A stretch of DNA of 5,022 nucleotides from contig CALABM010000076.1 of the NCBI GenBank assembly GCA_937885815.1, positions 1-5,022 of the forward strand, read 5' to 3'. This stretch comes from an uncultured Verrucomicrobiales bacterium (GTDB lineage: Bacteria; Verrucomicrobiota; Verrucomicrobiia; Verrucomicrobiales; Akkermansiaceae). Position numbers and translations under genes: made by a program. Shown piece after piece: positions 1 to 5,014 of the stretch (position 1 is its first letter; every line of letters begins with the position of its first letter). The notes beneath the pieces were generated by a model that worked only from the letters and a program-made list of their open reading frames with translations, was not told the DNA's origin and searched no databases.

Positions 1-164
1 AGCTTCGCCGCAATGTAACGTGTCTGTTTCAGATTTGCTGGTGAAGGCGGGGGATTAATCTTAACCTTCAGAAAAGGGAGCCCGAAGCAAAAGGATTGCC
101 TCAATTTATTAAAAAGGTAGGAAGTGTAACTGGGCCAGCATAATCAGGCTACATTATATTTTAG

Positions 165-196
165 CGCCCCCTCCTGTTTGAGAACGAGAGGGGGCG
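165..196. terminator. GC-rich hairpin, probable (bidirectional) transcription terminator
   Basis: A perfect 9-bp stem pairs 165-173 (CGCCCCCTC) with 188-196 (GAGGGGGCG). After one mismatch (174/187) a further 4 pairs (175-178 with 183-186, one of them G-U) close on a 4-base loop TGAG. Read rightward, the stem is followed by the U-rich stretch TGTTATTGTTAT. Read leftward, it is followed by CTAAAATATAATG, which has no real U-run. It begins 9 bases past the TAA stop (207-205) of the leftward 76-residue gene, the expected place for that cluster's terminator. The better U-tract favours rightward transcripts entering from the left edge. Use in both directions is inference. Confidence 0.75.
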
Positions 197-204
197 TGTT
201 ATTG

Positions 205-435
205 TTATGTGATGGGTGGAGGCAGTAGCTCCGCTAGCATGTGGTGCACGTCTTCTGTTTTTTTAGGTGGTGTTTTGGTGCTGCTTTCCTTTTCTTCCTG
301 CAGCTGAGCTAGGCGAGTGTCTTCTGCCAGAGCCTTGAACTTATCTGCTTGGCTGAAGTCTCCGCTTTCATCGCGGAAGATGCTTGCCAGCCAGTCTCGT
401 TTTTCTTCGATGGTTAGGTGTCTTTTCTTTCGCAT
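205..435 (-). CDS. Small phage protein resembling the C-terminal part of small terminase subunits
   Basis: This gene encodes 76 residues, with ATG at 435-433 and TAA at 207-205. Residues 7-40 contain LTIEEKRDWLASIFR followed by DKFKALAEDTRLAQLQEE. This closely resembles a pattern I know from the C-terminal half of many phage small terminase subunits (LT-EEKR-FLA-VVRT, a variable linker, then DKLKALELDAKLAGE). In those proteins the pattern follows a helix-turn-helix; here the linker is shorter and no HTH precedes it in the same frame. The remainder (residues about 47-76) is hydrophilic and proline-rich, probably disordered. The start lies inside the upstream winged-helix gene (22-base overlap) with no Shine-Dalgarno sequence, so translation is probably coupled. 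If the assignment is right, the protein would help recognise phage DNA and load the large terminase. The assignment rests on motif memory only; it could be a regulatory adaptor instead. Confidence 0.6.
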   Translation of the reverse strand: MRKKRHLTIEEKRDWLASIFRDESGDFSQADKFKALAEDTRLAQLQEEKESSTKTPPKKTEDVHHMLAELLPPPIT

Positions 436-731
436 GAGTGGTGGCGGTGTGGAAGGAAACGCAGTAGGTGAGCGACAAGCTGCTTTCCATCATTAGTGAG
501 TACATAGTAATCCGTTTCTCTGTTCTGAAGGTGGATAAGTTTCTGCTGTTCGAGGCGGCGCAGAGAATTGCCGATATTGCCGTTATTGCAGCCGTTGTTG
601 AGAAAGGTGTTCATGTCCTCCTTGTAATGAAGGCCGGCTGCTAGGCAGAATAGCAGGCGCGCATTTGCGTCGCTCAGTTCGCTTTCGCCCAGCGTTTTGA
701 GCAGGTTACATGCAAAATCTATCGCTTTCAT
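414..731 (-). CDS. Winged-helix DNA-binding protein (MarR/ArsR-like fold)
   Basis: This gene encodes 105 residues, with ATG at 731-729 and TAA at 416-414. The pattern fits a single winged helix-turn-helix domain. Helices cover about residues 1-32 (ACNLLKTLGE, then ANARLLFCLAAGL). An HTH covers about 38-67, with NIGNSLRRLEQQKLIHL as recognition helix and turn. A beta wing follows (ETDYYVLTNDGKQLV, about 72-86), then a last helix and a basic, His-rich tail (PHRHH). The LRRLEQQ-LI and YYVLT-DG signatures are typical of MarR/ArsR/PadR-type regulators, so DNA binding is likely. There is no Shine-Dalgarno sequence before the start. A paired DnaA-box-like repeat lies 7-28 bases upstream and could regulate this gene or be its own operator. 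Its frame overlaps the downstream small-terminase-like gene, so the two may form one functional pair. It could be an ordinary repressor rather than a packaging protein. Confidence 0.75.
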   Translation of the reverse strand: MKAIDFACNLLKTLGESELSDANARLLFCLAAGLHYKEDMNTFLNNGCNNGNIGNSLRRLEQQKLIHLQNRETDYYVLTNDGKQLVAHLLRFLPHRHHSCERKDT

Positions 732-737
732 GATAAG

Positions 738-759
738 TTGTTCACAGAGTTATTCACAA
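738..759 (+). repeat. Direct repeat copy A: two DnaA-box-like 9-mers
   Basis: This 22-base unit matches 818-839 at 20 of 22 positions and lies exactly 80 bases from it. It contains TTGTTCACA (738-746, one mismatch to the TTATNCACA DnaA consensus), the spacer GAG, then TTATTCACA (750-758, a full match). Both boxes face the same way, with starts 12 bases apart. The unit lies just upstream of the leftward winged-helix start at 731, where a bound protein could block that gene. Confidence 0.75.
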
Positions 760-817
760 TGTTGGTAAGTTGTGTAATGGTTTTATGATTAGTTTGTTGT
801 ATGGTTTGTTATCAAGG

Positions 818-839
818 TTATACACAGAGTTATTCACAA
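818..839 (+). repeat. Direct repeat copy B: two DnaA-box-like 9-mers
   Basis: This is the second copy of the 22-base unit: TTATACACA (818-826), spacer GAG, then TTATTCACA (830-838). Both 9-mers are full matches to TTATNCACA. The last box overlaps the stop codon and final codons of the leftward gp11-like gene (stop 832-830), so part of the element lies in coding DNA. Confidence 0.75.
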
Positions 840-1429
840 AAGTTACCCTGTGAGTAGCATTTTCTCCAGAGTTTATAAAGCGGGTGAGAGTCATTAGAAT
901 GAGCCTGTACGGCATTGAGATGAGCGGCTTGGGGGAGGGCGAGCCTGTGGTATTCCTGTGTGAGAGCTTCACGAGCGGTGGTGCTGCTGGTCAGGGGGAT
1001 GCAGAGTTTACAAGCCAAGCGTGTGGCAAAGGCCTCCGTGAACATGGGATCAAAGAGCAGGGGATTTTCTTCATCCTTGATGTAAAGCAGTTCAATTGTT
1101 TTTTCCGGGCAGTAGATGGCACGCCCGCGGAGGGCCCAGTTTGGGCTGTTGACTTCCAGCACGCGGAGGCAATCGGAAGGGAGGCTGTGCATGAAGGGCG
1201 GAGAGTCGGTAGCGGTGTCTGCACGGAGGGTAGTGAGAGTGGTAGCGAAGGACCATCTGTTCGTACAGAGAAGTTCTCTACGCACGGGGTGGTAATGCTG
1301 GTAGCAGAGTCTGGATGCGGGGGAACCGCTGAGGGAAATGCTGCTAATGGGGGCTTCTCCCAGCTTGGCGAGGGCGAGATTGCAGATGCTGAGAGCCGAG
1401 GTCTGTGTATCTGGTGGTGCGGTATTCAT
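830..1429 (-). CDS. Tail tubular protein A, T7 gp11-like (head-to-tail adaptor)
   Basis: This gene encodes 199 residues, ATG at 1429-1427, TAA at 832-830, close to the usual gp11 length (about 190-200). The family signature is clear. Residues 12-32 read ALSICNLALAKLGEAPISSIS, followed by ASRLCYQHYHPVRRELL and WSFA (about 38-62): the helical N-terminal pattern of NLAL--LG, A--C---Y---R--LL and W-FA. The middle has LPSDCLRVLEV (83-93), then a strand segment ending ELLYI. The C-terminal helices include FDPMFTEAFATRLACKL and PLTSS with a Y--AL-QA--NA segment. In T7-like phages gp11 forms the ring that docks on the portal and carries the gp12 nozzle. The frame is open upstream to about 1499, but homology starts after this ATG. 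There is no Shine-Dalgarno sequence. It is unusual that it lies opposite and divergent to the portal operon. The plus-strand reading frame across 884-1444 is its antisense shadow. Confidence 0.87.
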   Translation of the reverse strand: MNTAPPDTQTSALSICNLALAKLGEAPISSISLSGSPASRLCYQHYHPVRRELLCTNRWSFATTLTTLRADTATDSPPFMHSLPSDCLRVLEVNSPNWALRGRAIYCPEKTIELLYIKDEENPLLFDPMFTEAFATRLACKLCIPLTSSTTAREALTQEYHRLALPQAAHLNAVQAHSNDSHPLYKLWRKCYSQGNFCE

Positions 1430-1482
1430 GGTGAAGGGAACTAAATCCGAGTACTGAACAGGGTGGCACAGTCCGGTGGATA

Positions 1483-1590
1483 GTGCAAGGGGGAAAGCTC
1501 ATCGCCGCAAGAGGCCGTCCGTGGGCGGCTGCGACTATGCGGAAAATGGCTTGGAACAGCGGCCGTGCCGGCGTATTGTTTGGGCCATGA
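1483..1590 (+). CDS. Short reading frame or 3' remnant of a gene, overlapping the next start as ATGA
   Basis: A frame open from 1435 ends at TGA 1588-1590, and its stop overlaps the next gene's ATG (1587) as ATGA, the same junction style as two other pairs in this operon. From the only plausible in-frame start upstream (GTG at 1483) it would give 35 residues, including LIAARGRPWAAATMRKMAWN and ending GVLFGP. The residue make-up (Arg, Trp, Gly, Ala) looks like real phage protein rather than noise. There is no upstream ATG; an in-frame stop lies at 1432-1434, right at the start of the divergent gp11-like gene. It may be the truncated C-terminus of a rightward gene cut at the strand switch, or a genuine mini-gene. 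I do not recognise the family. A competing frame (GTG at 1476, fused to the 121-residue gene) is less likely. Confidence 0.4.
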   Translation: MQGGKLIAARGRPWAAATMRKMAWNSGRAGVLFGP

Positions 1591-1952
1591 GCACTGATGC
1601 ACGTTTAACAGCATTGCGTTACTACCGGGCTGCGGGGCGGGATTGCGCCGCGGATTTGGCGGCTCTGGTCGCGAATCCTCAGGGGGTGGTTTTATGGTCT
1701 CCCCGTCTGGTGGTTCTGATGAAAGCGGCGGATAGCCGCCACCCGGAGCAGTGGGAGAATTTGTCGGAAAGCCCGGCGGAATCAGACGGCTGGTATGTGC
1801 ACTTGCTCACCGGTGAGCTGGGATTGGCCCGTCGCTTGGCAGCGGAAGTACCGCGGCGGAGCTGGGCCTGTTTTCAGCGTGGGCTGCGCAGTACTGTTCC
1901 GCACCGTTTGTGCTGGCAGCGCCTGATTTCTCCAATACAAAAGCAACATTAA
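1587..1952 (+). CDS. Conserved phage-type protein of unknown function, first complete gene of the head operon
   Basis: This gene encodes 121 residues with ATG at 1587 and TAA at 1950-1952. The frame can be read back to a GTG at 1476, but the ATG is preferred: it forms an ATGA overlap with the preceding frame, and the sequence before it reads better in that other frame. Visible features are an N-terminal helix (ARLTALRYYRAAGRDCAADL, residues 5-24), a strand-like VVLWSPRLVVLM (34-45), and a Trp-rich centre with DGWYVHLLTGELGLARRLA (67-85). A basic C-terminal part follows, WACFQRGLRS--PHRLCW (93-110). There is no signal peptide or membrane segment. The alternating hydrophobic strands and helices suggest a small folded alpha/beta protein. 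The position upstream of the portal suggests a virion or packaging-related role, but no function can be assigned. A distant relation to the acyltransferase-like proteins found in podovirus head operons is only a guess. Confidence 0.7.
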   Translation: MSTDARLTALRYYRAAGRDCAADLAALVANPQGVVLWSPRLVVLMKAADSRHPEQWENLSESPAESDGWYVHLLTGELGLARRLAAEVPRRSWACFQRGLRSTVPHRLCWQRLISPIQKQH

Positions 1953-1960
1953 CATATAAC

Positions 1961-1968
1961 AGAAAGGA
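1961..1968 (+). promoter_or_regulatory. Shine-Dalgarno sequence for the 69-residue gene
   Basis: AGAAAGGA, with core AAGGA at 1964-1968, lies 11 bases before the ATG at 1980. It is the only clear ribosome binding site I find in the window. It sits in the only true gap (27 bases) of the rightward operon, so ribosomes for the 69-residue gene and the coupled portal probably load here. Confidence 0.7.
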
Positions 1969-1979
1969 ACACCGATACT

Positions 1980-2189
1980 ATGGGATTCGCCAAACCCTCC
2001 GCCCCTGCCGTTGATAACAGTCCGGCGATTGTGTCAGAAGTTATTGATTCTGATGCTGCAGCAGATTATGATCAGAAGGCCTCACGCCGAAAGGGACTTC
2101 TTTCCACCATTCTCTCTGCACGCCGACCGCAGAATTCGGGCGGTATGAAACCCGCCTCCACCCCTTCAGGTAACGATACACTGGGATGA
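1980..2189 (+). CDS. Small conserved phage protein found next to portal genes
   Basis: This gene encodes 69 residues, with ATG at 1980 and TGA at 2187-2189, preceded by a good Shine-Dalgarno sequence. It has three recognisable parts. The N-terminus MGFAKPSAPAV is proline-rich. An acidic then basic helical stretch follows (ADYDQKASRRKGLLSTILSA, about residues 28-47). The tail is low-complexity and ends in TLG. This resembles small podovirus/siphovirus proteins with the layout proline-rich N-terminus, (R)RRG-(A/L)STIL-, then K/NTLLG at the extreme C-terminus, commonly encoded beside portal or terminase genes. Their role is not established to my knowledge; a structural or assembly accessory role is inferred from position. 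The stop overlaps the portal start as ATGA, which suggests coupled synthesis. It is probably mostly disordered outside the central helix. Confidence 0.75.
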   Translation: MGFAKPSAPAVDNSPAIVSEVIDSDAAADYDQKASRRKGLLSTILSARRPQNSGGMKPASTPSGNDTLG

Positions 2190-3862
2190 GTTCGCATATG
2201 GAACATGATTCCTTACTTGGCGTTTATCATGCGCTGCGAGCCTCGCGGGCTCCATGGGAGAGCTGGTGGGACCGCCTCAGGCGCTATGTATTACCCTCGC
2301 GTCAGCTCTCGGGGGAGAATCTGCTGCCGGCGGATGAATCCGCGGGGGATGCGCATCGGCTGAGTGACACCACAGCTGTGGAGGCCTGCCAGAAGTTGGC
2401 CAGTGCTCACATGAGCTACATGACCCCCAGCAATGAGCTGTGGTTTAAGTGGACCAGCCCGGACCCGGCAGCGGGTGATGAGGCGAGTGCCTGGTACAAC
2501 CGTTGCTCGGAAATTGCGAACCGTGAGCTGGCGCTAAGCAACTTCTATACCGCTTTGCATGAGTGCTTTCTGGATCGTGTGGGGCTGGGCACCGGTAGCT
2601 TGTTCTGTGGGAGCAGCCGCAGCGGGCGCTTGTTGTTCCGGCATATTCCTTGCGGGCAGTTTGTGTGTGCGGAGAATGATGAGGGGCGCATTGATACCTA
2701 CATGCGTGAGTTCAGCTTCTCTCCGCACCAAGCGGAGGCCAAGTTCGGCTTGGCCGCTTTGGGGCCGAGGGCTCGTACTCTCTGTGAGAAAGCTGCGGAT
2801 AAACATACGCCCTGCCTGCGCTTTCTGCATGCCGTCAGCCCCCGTGAGCGCCGTAATCATTCACGACAAAGCGCTAAGAATATGGCGTGGCAGAGTATTT
2901 ATTACAGCTTGGATGATAACTGCACCGTGCAGGAAGGCGGCTACCGCGAAATGCCCTACATGGTCACTCGTTTCCTTAAATGGGGAGAAAGTCCATATGG
3001 GCTTGCTCCGGCTCGCCTTGTCTTTCCGGATATTCAGCAGGCGCAATTTCTGAACCGCATCCTCGATATGCTGGGTGAGGTGGCGGCCTTTCCCCGTATA
3101 CTGGAGCTGGCTAATCAGGTGGGCGAGGTTGACCTGCGAGCCGGAGGACGTACGCTTATCAGCCCCGAGAGTGCCAGCCTTGGTTTCCCCCGCGAATGGG
3201 CCACCCAAGGGCGGTATGATGTGGGCATGGAGCGCTTGAGGCAGAAGCAGGATGCTATTAACCGCGCCTTCTTTATCCCCATGCTGGAGCTCTGGAGTGA
3301 GCGCAAGCAGCAGATGACAGCCGCTGAGGTATATGCGCGAGAGAATGAGCGAGTGATGCTCTTCTCGCCGTCCTTTACGCTTTTCGCCTGTGATTTTCAA
3401 CCGCTGATGGAGCGCGTGTTTGCTCAGCTTTTCCGCATGGGAAGATTCCCGAAGCCGCCTGTTTCAGCCATGCAGACAGACCGCCGTGGGGAGGCCACCA
3501 TCGCAGAGCCTCATGTGGTCTATCAGGGGCGAATCGCCATGATTATGCGCCGCATCCAGTCGGAAGGGCTGGAGCGAACACTCGCTCGGCTGCAGGCCAT
3601 GGGCACCATGGATTCTGCTCTGGCTGACCACGTGGACCTCGAGACTGCTTTCCGCCTAGCCGCGCGCTTGGATGGCGTGCCTGAGCAGGTGCTGCGCTCG
3701 GAGCATGAGGTGAAACGACTGCGCCGCGAGCGTGAGCAGGCTGCAGAAGCCGCGCTGGCCGGGCCGGGAGCTCCGGTCGCGCCCTCGGCGGATGCGGGCC
3801 CGGCGCCTTCCATTATGTCACTTTCCGGGGCAGCCCCTGAAGCATTTTTGCCCACGCTATGA
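2186..3862 (+). CDS. Head-tail connector (portal) protein, T7 gp8-like
   Basis: This gene encodes 558 residues, slightly longer than T7 gp8 (about 536). Portal proteins form the dodecameric ring at one capsid vertex through which DNA is packaged and to which the tail attaches. Family landmarks appear in order: LRASRAPWESWWDRLRRYVLPSR (18-39); DTTAVEACQKLASAHMSYMTP with LWFKWTSPD (61-93); LSNFYTALHECFLDRVGLGTGSLF (117-140); IPCGQFVCAENDEGRIDTYMREF with the Q-A--FG motif (154-188); and EGGYREMPYMVTRFLKW-ESPYG-APA, then PDIQQAQFLNRI (250-292). AFPRILELA--VGEVDLRAGG follows (301-321), then AFFIPMLELW---QQMTAAEV--R--E (361-388) and PLMERVFAQLFRMGRFPKPP (406-425). The C-terminus (about 500-558) is a charged helix then an Ala/Pro/Gly-rich tail, typically variable. 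The ATG at 2186 overlaps the previous stop (ATGA) with no Shine-Dalgarno sequence; ATG 2198 is an alternative start. No frameshift or missing segment is visible. Confidence 0.95.
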   Translation: MSSHMEHDSLLGVYHALRASRAPWESWWDRLRRYVLPSRQLSGENLLPADESAGDAHRLSDTTAVEACQKLASAHMSYMTPSNELWFKWTSPDPAAGDEASAWYNRCSEIANRELALSNFYTALHECFLDRVGLGTGSLFCGSSRSGRLLFRHIPCGQFVCAENDEGRIDTYMREFSFSPHQAEAKFGLAALGPRARTLCEKAADKHTPCLRFLHAVSPRERRNHSRQSAKNMAWQSIYYSLDDNCTVQEGGYREMPYMVTRFLKWGESPYGLAPARLVFPDIQQAQFLNRILDMLGEVAAFPRILELANQVGEVDLRAGGRTLISPESASLGFPREWATQGRYDVGMERLRQKQDAINRAFFIPMLELWSERKQQMTAAEVYARENERVMLFSPSFTLFACDFQPLMERVFAQLFRMGRFPKPPVSAMQTDRRGEATIAEPHVVYQGRIAMIMRRIQSEGLERTLARLQAMGTMDSALADHVDLETAFRLAARLDGVPEQVLRSEHEVKRLRREREQAAEAALAGPGAPVAPSADAGPAPSIMSLSGAAPEAFLPTL

Positions 3863-4140
3863 TTCTTCCCGCCCCGAAAGAAAGTATAGAGCGTGCACGA
3901 GCTGCGCGCCGCCGCCTGCTGGCGGTATTCGGCACCCCTGAAGGCCAGCAGGTGCTCTCTGAGCTGGAAGCCCGGTTCGAGACAGAGTTGCCCGTTTTTC
4001 AGGGCAAAAGCGGGAGCTATGACCCACTGGACGCCATGCGCCGTGACGCTCACCGCGAAGTATTCCTTGTTATCCGGCACCAGCTCGCACTGGCTGCACG
4101 GGAAACAACACCCACAAACCATACCGAACATGATGCATAA
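3859..4140 (+). CDS. Bbp19-like small phage protein
   Basis: This gene encodes 93 residues, with ATG at 3859 and TAA at 4138-4140. The start overlaps the portal stop as ATGA and has no Shine-Dalgarno sequence, so it is probably translated by ribosomes finishing the portal. An N-terminal basic helix (ESIERARAARRRLLAVF, 8-24) leads into GTPEGQQVLSELEARF (25-40). A short linker is followed by YDPLDAMRRDAHREVFLVIRHQLALA (54-79). This matches my knowledge of the Bbp19 family (named for a Bordetella phage BPP-1 protein): a F-TP-G--VL--L---F block followed by a (D)G-R-V-L-I---L block, usually encoded directly after the portal in podoviruses. The exact role is not known; an association with portal or head assembly is inferred from its fixed place. 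The family match is by pattern only. Confidence 0.8.
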   Translation: MILPAPKESIERARAARRRLLAVFGTPEGQQVLSELEARFETELPVFQGKSGSYDPLDAMRRDAHREVFLVIRHQLALAARETTPTNHTEHDA

Positions 4141-5014
4141 TAAGCCTGATATAAACGATGATACGGTCGGTGCTCAGTCTCGTACTGAGCTGCCTGAAAC
4201 CACCCCCTCTTCAGTCTCTACCGCAGACGGCGTTTCTTTGCCGCCGCTGCCGGTGATGGATGCTGATGGCGCTTTTACCCCTGAGTGGTACAGCAGATTT
4301 GAGGAGCTGCAGCCCTATTCAGCTACGCTTGGCAAGTTCCGCCGCCCGGAGGCCTTGGCCAAGAGCTATGCCCTGCTGGAGCGAATGAAGGGATATCCGG
4401 ATGTGGCGGATACCCGCCGCATGGCTGCCTTCCGTGCTGCTGTGGGACTGCCGGAGCAGGCGGCGGATTACGCCATTCCTCGCCCCGAAGATACACCGGA
4501 TGAACTCTGGAACCCTGAGCTTGCCGCTGCTCTTTCTCAGGTGGCGCATGAGTACGGTGTGCCCGCCACAGCCATGGGGGCCCTCTGTGAGAAATATGCT
4601 GCAGAGGGGCGCCGTATGCTCGCCGGTGTGCGTGAGGCTGAGGCCGCTGCCATAGCTCAGGCGGATGCCGAGTTGCAGCAGGACTGGGGCCGCCAATATG
4701 AGGACAACATGCGTACCGTGGGGGATTTCCTCACCCATCTGGGCACCCGTGCCGGTGTGGATGTGGCGGAGCTGGTCTCGAACCCCGCCTTGCGGGCCAA
4801 TGCGGATTTTGCGCGCATCATGCTTGCGGCAGCCTCCATGCTGGAGGAAGCGCCGATGCATGCCGGAGCGCCCATGGATTCCCGAGAGGAAGCTCGCCGC
4901 ATTGCCAGTGACCCCACCCATCCCCTTCATGAACCTTACATGCGTACCTCACACCCTCGCCACCGCTACGCTAATGAGCAGTATGACCGCCTCGCTTTCG
5001 GCCGCCCGCTCTGA
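4130..5014 (+). CDS. Probable capsid scaffolding (assembly) protein
   Basis: This gene encodes 294 residues from ATG 4130 to TGA 5012-5014. The open frame extends back to 3893, but that part is antiparallel in character to, and fully inside, the Bbp19-like gene, so the first ATG near that gene's end is chosen (11-base overlap; ATG 4133 is equally possible). Residues 1-40 are a low-complexity acidic, Thr/Ser-rich region. Then come DGAFTPEWYSRFEELQPYSATLGKFRRPEALAKSYALLERM (46-86) and FRAAVGLPEQAADYAIPRP (101-119). This is the usual layout of phage scaffolds: W---LP, L-KF--PE-LAKSY--LE, then FR---GLPE-A--Y. The middle (150-195) is Ala/Glu/Gln-rich, helical and coiled-coil-like. The C-terminus is basic and short-motif rich (HPRHRYANEQYDRLAFG), as in scaffold regions that touch capsid. 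Scaffolds guide capsid subunits into a procapsid and then leave. The position after the portal, with the capsid gene expected next, agrees. Confidence 0.82.
   Translation: MMHNKPDINDDTVGAQSRTELPETTPSSVSTADGVSLPPLPVMDADGAFTPEWYSRFEELQPYSATLGKFRRPEALAKSYALLERMKGYPDVADTRRMAAFRAAVGLPEQAADYAIPRPEDTPDELWNPELAAALSQVAHEYGVPATAMGALCEKYAAEGRRMLAGVREAEAAAIAQADAELQQDWGRQYEDNMRTVGDFLTHLGTRAGVDVAELVSNPALRANADFARIMLAAASMLEEAPMHAGAPMDSREEARRIASDPTHPLHEPYMRTSHPRHRYANEQYDRLAFGRPL

Larger units (their letters stand above)
738..839. promoter_or_regulatory. Origin-like or regulatory element: two DnaA-box pairs flanking an AT-rich, GT-skewed spacer
   Basis: Four same-orientation 9-mers occur in about 100 bases: TTGTTCACA (738), TTATTCACA (750), TTATACACA (818) and TTATTCACA (830). 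Three fit TTATNCACA exactly. The spacer 760-817 is about 31% GC and has 17 G but only one C on the plus strand, an unwinding-prone composition. Box clusters beside AT-rich DNA are the hallmark of DnaA-dependent origins in chromosomes and plasmids. They also occur as DnaA-titration or DnaA-regulated promoter sites. No replication initiator gene is visible in the window, so whether it works as an origin is open. The alternative is an operator for the adjacent winged-helix protein. I found no convincing -35/-10 promoter pair here for the leftward genes. Confidence 0.5.

Noticed and set aside
1..160. Possible tRNA or tmRNA fragment at the left edge
   Set aside because: I looked for a T-loop (GTTCRANYC), acceptor pairing and a CCA end and found no consistent cloverleaf.
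738..839. CRISPR-like array
   Set aside because: There are only two copies of a 22-base unit, each itself made of two 9-mers, with no regular repeat-spacer series and no cas gene.
754..972. Minus-strand 72-residue frame over the DnaA-box region
   Set aside because: It overlaps the gp11-like gene in another frame, has no motif, and its C-terminal half is translation of the AT-rich repeats.
884..1444. Plus-strand reading frame of 186 residues
   Set aside because: It is antisense to the gp11-like gene, whose protein shows clear family motifs. The plus translation is Gly/Glu-rich low-information sequence with no recognisable motif.
1476..1586. GTG-initiated 37-residue extension of the 121-residue protein
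   Set aside because: The other frame across this stretch reads as more protein-like and ends in an ATGA overlap with ATG 1587, so the extension is probably out-of-frame.
3893..4129. N-terminal extension of the scaffold frame back to ATG 3893
   Set aside because: It lies wholly inside the Bbp19-like gene in another frame, and its residues (Trp/Ser/His/Cys-rich) look like out-of-frame translation. Scaffold-like sequence begins only after ATG 4130.
3523..4131. Minus-strand frame of 202 residues
   Set aside because: It is opposite the 3' end of the portal and the Bbp19-like gene. Its Ser/Arg/Ala-rich repeats come from the complement of the portal's Ala/Arg codons.
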